Positions 58,845 through 64,000 of a stretch of DNA of 64,000 bases are shown here, one piece after another (position 1 is the stretch's first letter; every line of letters starts with the position of its first letter). Below the pieces are notes generated by a model, which saw only the letters and a program-made list of their open reading frames with translations, had not been told where the DNA came from and made no database searches. The DNA is from Dactylosporangium fulvum (GTDB taxonomy: Bacteria; Actinomycetota; Actinomycetes; Mycobacteriales; Micromonosporaceae). The translations under genes and the position numbers were made by a program. The DNA is taken from assembly GCF_025137375.1 (NCBI RefSeq), contig NZ_CP073720.1, positions 3,558,501-3,622,500 on the forward strand. Reading direction: 5' to 3'.

Positions 58845-59200
58845 CGGGCACCGCCTGCGGTCTGCGCGGCGGAGGCCATGCCGGTCGCATCGCATGCCGT
58901 GCATTCGGTGACCGTGTCGAACCCTGCCGGCGCGCCGGCCACCTTCCCGGAGATCGGCACCCAGCCGTTGCCCTGGCACTGGTCGCAGAGCGGGCCGTTG
59001 TACACGAACAGCGGGAGCCAGTACTCACGGCGCAGCCCTCGGCAGCCGGCACACTCGCTTTCCCACGGCTGCCGCGGACCGTCGTCAGCCAGAAGATCGA
59101 CCCATGCGATGTTTCCGCATTCGTGCCGCCACAGCGGGCCGTAGCCAGGTCCGGCGGAAACGGCCTCGCCATATGAGGTGGAACGCTCGAAGGCGGTCAC
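58841..59200 (-). CDS. Zinc-finger-rich hypothetical protein, 119 aa
   Basis: GTG 59200. GPLWRHECGNIAWVDLLADD, ESECAGCRGLRREYWLPLFV, CDQCQGNGWVPISG, then CTACDATGMAS. Several CxxCxG pairs as in DnaJ-like zinc domains. Possibly a partner or relative of the 57082 protein. Confidence 0.74.
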   Translation of the reverse strand: MTAFERSTSYGEAVSAGPGYGPLWRHECGNIAWVDLLADDGPRQPWESECAGCRGLRREYWLPLFVYNGPLCDQCQGNGWVPISGKVAGAPAGFDTVTECTACDATGMASAAQTAGGAR

Positions 59201-59520
59201 TGGGCACCGCCCGGCGCCGGCTCGTCGTCGACGGGGTTCGCGGCCAGCCACGCCGCCCGCACCTCACAGTTCGCGGCGTAGTAGATCGTCGGCGACCAGT
59301 CGTCACCGCGAAGCTCCTGGTAGGACACGTCATCGAGGGCCATGCGCAGCTCGTCGAGGACCCGCAGCGCCTTCACCGCCGCCTTCGCGGGACGCGACGC
59401 CACCGGGTAGCTCGCCGACGTCAGTTGCACCGCGGCGAACACGGCGTCACGGGCGCCCTGCAGGCGGGCGCCCAGCTCGACGTGCTGACGGCGGGACGGC
59501 GGCGTCTTGCGGGCGCTCAC
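59197..59520 (-). CDS. Hypothetical protein, 107 aa
   Basis: GTG 59520 in GTGA overlap with the previous gene. RQHVELGARLQGARDAVFAA, KAAVKALRVLDELRMALDDV, YYAANCEVRAAWLAANPVDD: helical. Unknown. Confidence 0.72.
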   Translation of the reverse strand: MSARKTPPSRRQHVELGARLQGARDAVFAAVQLTSASYPVASRPAKAAVKALRVLDELRMALDDVSYQELRGDDWSPTIYYAANCEVRAAWLAANPVDDEPAPGGAQ

Positions 59521-59897
59521 TCGACACCTCCGGTCGGCACCGGGCCGAGGTTGATGACCGCAGGCACCCAGTGCGGTTCCCGGTAGCCGTTCTTCGGCGG
59601 CCGGACCGCCGGCGGCATCTGCAGCAGCTTGCCGTCGGCGAGATACACGAGGACGCTCGTCGGCCGGTAGTGCACCAGATGTGCGCCGAGGAGCTCGTTC
59701 AGCGCGGCAGTGAACATGGCGTTGACGCCGGCCCAGATGAACAGGTTCGCGCACTCGGGGTGCTCGATGCCGAGCTCGCCGGCCGGGTCGAAACCGGCGG
59801 CGGACAGTGCCTGCTCGATCTCGACGAAGCTAGTGCCAGTGCCGTTGGCGGTGACGATGCCGAGGATTGCTTCGGCAGGCGGGGACAGGTTGGTCAT
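59517..59897 (-). CDS. Hypothetical winged-helix-like protein, 126 aa
   Basis: ATG 59897 after AAAGGAA. PAEAILGIVTANGTGTSFVE, IEQALSAAGFDPAG and ALNELLGAHLVHYRPTSVLV, VYLADGKLLQMP have the pattern of a winged helix. Possibly a regulator; no family match known. Confidence 0.72.
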   Translation of the reverse strand: MTNLSPPAEAILGIVTANGTGTSFVEIEQALSAAGFDPAGELGIEHPECANLFIWAGVNAMFTAALNELLGAHLVHYRPTSVLVYLADGKLLQMPPAVRPPKNGYREPHWVPAVINLGPVPTGGVE

Positions 59898-59930
59898 GTT
59901 CGGGAGTTCCTTTCGGTCGTGGGGGTTGAG

Positions 59931-61058
59931 TCAGCCGCGGGAGATCGCAGGGGTCAGCAGGTCGTAGCGGCCCTTGCCGACGAGGTACGCCACCAGGCGC
60001 TCGTCGCGGTCCGGGGCGGCGTGCTTGTCGTTGAACAGCGGGCGCAGGGTGCGAATCAGTTCGACCTCTTTGCGCTCCGCTGCGCGGCGGTCATCGCACC
60101 AGACGTGCTCGCCGCGAACGGCGAACTGCGCCCAGCTGGACTTACGGCCGTGCTGACGACCGCGAACTTCCAGAACGTCGGTCATGCCGACGTAGAGCAG
60201 CATGTCGTCTGCGTCGTAGTGCAGGTAGACGGCGCAGCGAGCCCCGGCGGAGGGCGGGGCGACGGCCGGCGCTTCGGGCGCTATCAAGATAGGCGCGGGA
60301 GCGACGGTCGGCGCTCGCCAGTGCGCTGACCGAGGATTGGCCCGCACGCCCTGAAGCCAGCGTTCAAGCCCTGCCAGCTCGTCGCCGTTCCGGTCGAGCG
60401 ATAGGCCGCCGGTCATGGCGTACAGCACGCGCTCATCGCCGTGCTGCGGGCAGTGCCGCGTTTCCATCGCCGCCGCATAAACGCCGTAGCTGTTGCAATC
60501 GCTAGATGTGCGGGCGGCGCGCCCGAAGGCCAAGGCTGGCGGAAGGTCGGCGAAGAAGAACCAGCCACCGAACCCCACCGCATACCCGCGCTCGATCACC
60601 AGGTCTTCCCGGTGCGCAGGTGAGGGCAGCTGGGAGACGAGCCCGACATCGAGGTAGCGGCCCAACTGGTTGCCGAGCACGGCACCCTTGCCGCCGAACC
60701 GTTCGCACAACGGGCGACGAACACCATCGGCGCTGGCTGCGGGGGGCCGGCCCGCAGCGGCCACCTCGCAGATGATTCGCCACTCGCCGCCGTACATCTC
60801 GCCCAGCGCCCACAGGGCGACGCCTGGCGAAGCCGTCAGCATGTTGGCGTGCGACGGGTGCCGAAACGCCAGGGTCAGGGTCCGTTCGCGAACGCTTCGC
60901 ACTGCTGCCTCACGCAGGACGCACATGGCCTTCTTGCTGCGGCTGTTCACGAGGGTCAGCAGCGCGTCCCAGCGAATGCGCATCGTCGACATGGTGACGT
61001 CGCTGTCCAGGGTCGCGATGTTCGTCGTGGGGGCCATGCGTTCGTCGTTTTCGGTCAT
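59931..61058 (-). CDS. GIY-YIG nuclease-domain protein with DnaX-like N-terminus
   Basis: 375 residues, ATG 61058 after AAGGAA. The C-terminal 100 residues carry a GIY-YIG fold (CAVYLHYDADDMLLYVGMT, REHVWCDDRRAAERKEVELI), which cleaves or nicks DNA. The first 60 residues (MRIRWDALLTLVNSRSKKAM, TLTLAFRHPSHANMLT) recall the C-terminal domain of DNA polymerase III tau that contacts the polymerase. The middle part is unrecognised. First gene of the long leftward operon, starting beside the iteron array, so a role in replication is plausible but unproven. Confidence 0.72.
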   Translation of the reverse strand: MTENDERMAPTTNIATLDSDVTMSTMRIRWDALLTLVNSRSKKAMCVLREAAVRSVRERTLTLAFRHPSHANMLTASPGVALWALGEMYGGEWRIICEVAAAGRPPAASADGVRRPLCERFGGKGAVLGNQLGRYLDVGLVSQLPSPAHREDLVIERGYAVGFGGWFFFADLPPALAFGRAARTSSDCNSYGVYAAAMETRHCPQHGDERVLYAMTGGLSLDRNGDELAGLERWLQGVRANPRSAHWRAPTVAPAPILIAPEAPAVAPPSAGARCAVYLHYDADDMLLYVGMTDVLEVRGRQHGRKSSWAQFAVRGEHVWCDDRRAAERKEVELIRTLRPLFNDKHAAPDRDERLVAYLVGKGRYDLLTPAISRG

Positions 61059-61141
61059 CAGCGTTCCTTGCTCAACGTCGGGGCAGGGGCTAGAGCGGCG
61101 GCGAGGAGCAGGTAGCGAGGGGTCCGTACGTGCCTGCCGGC

Positions 61142-61477
61142 TTTTCTCGGGGTTTTCCCGCACTTATCCCGCAGCGGCCTTGATCGCAGAATCCTGGCCT
61201 TGACGTGCGGCGATGCATGATCGTTTGAACTTTTCCCGCTTTTCCCGCTTTTCCCGCACCAATGGGCGGGAAGGACGGAGGGGGTATATAGAGATAGATA
61301 GATAGGATCTTGAAAATTGGCCTTCGTAACGCGCGCGCGACCTCCGGCCGCCCGCCGACCCCTGCGGGAAAAGCGGGAAAAGCGGGAAAAGTCGAAGGCG
61401 GTCGCGTTCTTGCAGGTCAGACGGCCCGTAGAGCGATCTTGCAGTTGCGGGATAAGTGCGGGATAAGTGCGAGAAAA
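61142..61477. repeat. Iteron array with dyad symmetry; candidate replication origin
   Basis: Twelve 9-mers of the type GCGGGAAAA lie in two mirror-image halves. Inner arms are three contiguous copies each: TTTTCCCGC at 61231-61257 and GCGGGAAAA at 61364-61390. Outer arms have three copies each at 11-bp spacing: 61142-61172 and 61447-61477, including TTATCCCGC/GCGGGATAA variants. Both pairs are centred on 61310, where AT-rich TATATAGAGATAGATAGATA lies (61286-61305). Such arrays bind replication initiators. The whole gap 61059-61493 holds no gene. Confidence 0.75.
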
Positions 61478-61493
61478 GGTCCCAGCGGCAAGA

Positions 61494-63167
61494 TCAGTCA
61501 TCGTCGGACTCCCGGTCGGGCAGCTCGGTGACGTCGATCTCACGCACCCACATCCGAGGCCGGCCGCCCGTCGGCTGCTCAACCACCGCGTGCGTGCCCG
61601 CCGCGACCAGTTCGGCAACGAACGAGTCGATCTGCCGCTTCGGGGTGCGGTTCGCGAACACCTTCTTACCGATCCGCGCCCGCGTCACCGCCCGGTGCGC
61701 GCTCGCATGGATGTATTCGGCAATCCGGCCCGCGCCCTCGCTCAGCCCCACCACCGAGCCGGCGCGCAGGTAGTGCTCCACACCCCAGCGGCCGATCTCG
61801 ATCGCGTCCTCCATCGTGGACTCGGCGATCTCGTCATCGGTCGTGCCGTCGGCCGCGATGTGCAGGATCGCCGACAGGCGCAACACCCGCGCGAGGTGCT
61901 TCGACCCCCACGCCTTCAGCTTCGGGTCGCCCTTGGCCGGGTGCAGCCGCTCCTCAAACTCGGCCTCGTACTCCCGGTGCCGCTTCCACGCGCCCCGGGT
62001 CAGATCGAACGTCGGCGCCGCGTCCAGGTCGATCTGCCACTCGTGCTCGTCGTCGACACCGATGATCGGCGTCTCGACGATCCGAGCCAGCAGGTTCTCC
62101 CACCACTCCCGACCCGTACGATCCCGCCGTTCGGCGGGCACGTCTTTGTAGTAGGTCGACGGTCGCTCAGCACGCTGGCCAACCAGGTCGCCCGGCACGC
62201 AGATCCAGAACCGGTTGATGAACCCGGCCTCATCCATGACCTGATCCGACATGGCAGAGGCGAGGATGCCGGGCTGCGGCGACAGGAACATCGACAGCAC
62301 GGCCCGCTTGATCGGCTTGGTCTCGCGGCTGATCCGCTCGGGCTCGTAGTAGCGGCCGTCGAACCCGACGAGCAGGACGCCGATGTTGCTGGCCTTCCCG
62401 CCGTTGTAGAGGCCACCGGCGACGCGGAGGAACGTGCCCTCATCGTCGATGATCCCGCCCGTGCCCTCCGTCGTGGCGAGCTTGGCGCACAGCGCTTCGA
62501 CGGTCACGTCGCCGTCGAAGAGCAGCCGCGGTGCGGCCGGCGGGTTCTTCGCCAACTCCTCGGCCTCGGCCTCCTTCGCAGTGGCCTGCGCCCGCAGGTT
62601 CTCCTCTTCCTCCTTCTGTTCGAGGATCGACCGGGACGGGTTGGCCAGGCGGTTCGCCTGGGTGTGCAGCTCCTCAGCGTCTGCCTTGAGCCGGGCGATC
62701 CGCTGCGCGACGGCCTCTTTGTGCTTCTCCTGGAACACCCGCATGGCCTTGTAGGCGCCTTTTCGCAGCTCGTCGACGGCCGGGGACTTGCTTGCACCCG
62801 ACGCCATCGCGCAGACGACGTAGCCGTTGAGCGGCTGTCGCCAGTCGATGTCGCGGCGGACCATGAACCGCGGTCCAGCAAGCGTGTGCAGGATGCCGAT
62901 CATCGTGAGTGCGGGAAGGTCGACCGGGACCTGCTTACGGACCGCGAGGTCTTCGACGTAGGTGCGCATCTGGCCGGGCAGGGCGTCGAGGGGGAACCGG
63001 CGCGCGTATCCGTGGCCAGCCACGAACGGGGTTGCGCCCAGACCGAGAGGTTTCTGCGCCTCCGGCGCGGTGCCCTGCCCGTTCTGCTTGGCGAGCTGGG
63101 CCGCGCCCTCGCGCTCGAACTGGTCACGCAGCGGACCCCAGGTGTCGTTGTCGAAGTCGCCGTTCAT
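61494..63167 (-). CDS. YfjI family protein (DUF3987), putative replication helicase/primase partner
   Basis: 557 residues from ATG 63167; the frame continues 69 codons upstream without homology. The segments VPVDLPALTMIGILHTLAGP, YVVCAMASGASKSPAVDELR (a P-loop-like GASKS), then KRAVLSMFLSPQPGILASAM and MDEAGFINRFWICVPGDL are those of DUF3987 proteins found in phages and plasmids beside primase genes. A coiled coil lies at about 170-240 (ELHTQANRLA, EEENLRAQATAKEAEAEELA). The C-terminus is a winged helix. Adjacent to the iteron array, it is the likely replication protein of the element. Confidence 0.85.
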   Translation of the reverse strand: MNGDFDNDTWGPLRDQFEREGAAQLAKQNGQGTAPEAQKPLGLGATPFVAGHGYARRFPLDALPGQMRTYVEDLAVRKQVPVDLPALTMIGILHTLAGPRFMVRRDIDWRQPLNGYVVCAMASGASKSPAVDELRKGAYKAMRVFQEKHKEAVAQRIARLKADAEELHTQANRLANPSRSILEQKEEEENLRAQATAKEAEAEELAKNPPAAPRLLFDGDVTVEALCAKLATTEGTGGIIDDEGTFLRVAGGLYNGGKASNIGVLLVGFDGRYYEPERISRETKPIKRAVLSMFLSPQPGILASAMSDQVMDEAGFINRFWICVPGDLVGQRAERPSTYYKDVPAERRDRTGREWWENLLARIVETPIIGVDDEHEWQIDLDAAPTFDLTRGAWKRHREYEAEFEERLHPAKGDPKLKAWGSKHLARVLRLSAILHIAADGTTDDEIAESTMEDAIEIGRWGVEHYLRAGSVVGLSEGAGRIAEYIHASAHRAVTRARIGKKVFANRTPKRQIDSFVAELVAAGTHAVVEQPTGGRPRMWVREIDVTELPDRESDDD

Positions 63168-63273
63168 GACGGCCCCCGCGCGCCGCCCGCCCGCGCGGAC
63201 TTGCCTGCGCGGACGGGCGACCAGGTGTGCAGCACGATCGGGACCCCTTTCCGGGTCGGCGGTGAGGGGTCGG

Positions 63274-63495
63274 TCAGGGAGTGGGGTGCTCGGCGTCGTC
63301 CCGCGTGCCGATCCATTCGGCACCGGATACCACGCCGGCCTCTGGTGTGAACACGAGCGACGGCGCCCAGCCATCGTCGATGAACTTCCGGGCCACGTCC
63401 GGCGGCAACCAGCGGTCGCCGCGCGCCGGGTCGGACATCCAGGTCGCGAGGTCGTCGGCGGTTGCGAACGGCACGCGCCGAATCTCGCGACCCAT
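63274..63495 (-). CDS. Hypothetical protein, 73 aa
   Basis: ATG 63495 overlaps the previous stop as TGATG. VPFATADDLATWMSDPARGD, DVARKFIDDGWAPSLVF. Unknown. Confidence 0.7.
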   Translation of the reverse strand: MGREIRRVPFATADDLATWMSDPARGDRWLPPDVARKFIDDGWAPSLVFTPEAGVVSGAEWIGTRDDAEHPTP

Positions 63496-63662
63496 CAGGC
63501 ACCGACCAGCACGCGGTCGAAGTGGATGAGGCCGCGGGCCTCGTTGAGGGCGTCGCGCAGGTCCCGGCGCTCGTACCGCTGCCGGAGCTCGGCGCGGGTG
63601 GCGCGGTGGCGCTCATCGGTGCTGGCGCGCGGGGCGGGGATCTTGTTACCGTTGGCGTACAT
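63495..63662 (-). CDS. Hypothetical protein, 55 aa
   Basis: ATG 63662 after GGAGG. ASTDERHRATRAELRQRYER, RDLRDALNEARGLIHFD: basic helical protein. Coupled to the 73-aa gene. Confidence 0.7.
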   Translation of the reverse strand: MYANGNKIPAPRASTDERHRATRAELRQRYERRDLRDALNEARGLIHFDRVLVGA

Positions 63663-63749
63663 GGTCGGACCTCCGTTGTCCGGTCTGGGCCCTCGCCCGC
63701 AGTGTTCGAGCACTGCGGAATCAGCGGGGGCCTGATGCTTTGGTGGGGG

Positions 63750-63983
63750 TCAGGCCGCCTTGACGGTCGGCTTGTTGCTGATGAACTGCTCCGGGTTCTT
63801 GCCGAGCGCCGCCGCGATGCGGACCAGCACTGCCGGCGAGCCGAGCTTTGTGCCCCGTTCGATCGAGCTGAGGTAGGGCGCACTGACGCCGACCGCCTCG
63901 GCGAGCTCGTAGAGCTTGAGTCCCTTGGCGTACCGGGCAGCGCGAATATCGGCTCCCTTGACGCCGATGATGTCGGTTGCCAT
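63750..63983 (-). CDS. XRE family helix-turn-helix protein
   Basis: 77 residues, ATG 63983. GADIRAARYAKGLKLYELAE, AVGVSAPYLSSIERGTKLGS, AVLVRIAAALGKNPEQF form a complete Cro/CI-type domain. Possibly the regulator of the replication module to its left. Confidence 0.88.
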   Translation of the reverse strand: MATDIIGVKGADIRAARYAKGLKLYELAEAVGVSAPYLSSIERGTKLGSPAVLVRIAAALGKNPEQFISNKPTVKAA

Positions 63984-64000
63984 GTCACCGATAGTACCTG

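Noticed and set aside
61231..61390. CRISPR array
   Set aside because: Repeats are only 9 bp, contiguous or 11 bp apart without spacers, and symmetric; no cas genes are present.

Overview
The window is high-GC, uses GTG starts freely and has Streptomyces-type Shine-Dalgarno sites, leaderless promoters, ROK/PadR/TetR regulators, a GPGG-motif small membrane protein and a DUF5703 gene. This points to a filamentous actinobacterium, most likely a Micromonosporaceae relative; that is inference from gene content, not a database match.

Region 1 (1-6.7 kb) is ordinary metabolic chromosome on the minus strand: a ROK repressor followed by a lipoprotein sugar-binding protein, ABC ATPase, ABC permease and the N-terminus of a GH1 beta-glucosidase, i.e. 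import and cleavage of a sugar or glucoside. It is followed by an NmrA-like oxidoreductase divergent from a TetR regulator, with two operator-like repeats between them.

Region 2 (6.7-18.4 kb) is a scarred zone. It holds three truncated genes in 600 bp (a RepSA-like replication initiator, a P-loop kinase and a Nudix hydrolase), a large serine recombinase, an FAD oxidoreductase, a PadR/membrane-protein pair, a complete IS3-family element (13613-14909) with 20-bp ends, an IS110 remnant, a glycosyltransferase-like gene and a hydrolase fragment.

Region 3 (about 18.44-33.62 kb) looks like a tRNA-associated genomic island. A tRNA-Leu(GAG) gene ends at 33601. A tyrosine integrase and an AbrB-like gene lie directly on its 3' side, and 19 bp of the tRNA 3' end recur exactly at 18436-18454. 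Beyond that copy lies a second, damaged AbrB-like gene, suggesting successive insertions at one site. The island carries orphan genes, several behind a shared leader sequence (four copies, 20.95-26.3 kb), two helical-repeat proteins, a GlxA-type regulator with a dienelactone-hydrolase-like protein, a DUF6308 protein, a broken DNA ligase and a strange tRNA-like structure.

Region 4 (33.6-38.8 kb) is backbone: tRNA-Leu, GPGG protein, hemerythrin-domain protein, M20 peptidase, an acidic 'primosomal' protein, an IS5 remnant and DUF5703.

Region 5 (38.8 kb to the right edge) is a second mobile element, phage- or AICE/plasmid-like, with no structural or transfer genes inside the window. It has a GntR pair, a rightward block of small genes, two divergent promoter regions with striking palindromes, two long leftward operons of about 45 tiny overlapping genes, a GIY-YIG protein with a possible DnaX-like N-terminus, a YfjI/DUF3987 replication-type protein, and between the last two an iteron array with near-perfect dyad symmetry (61142-61477) that is my best candidate for a replication origin.
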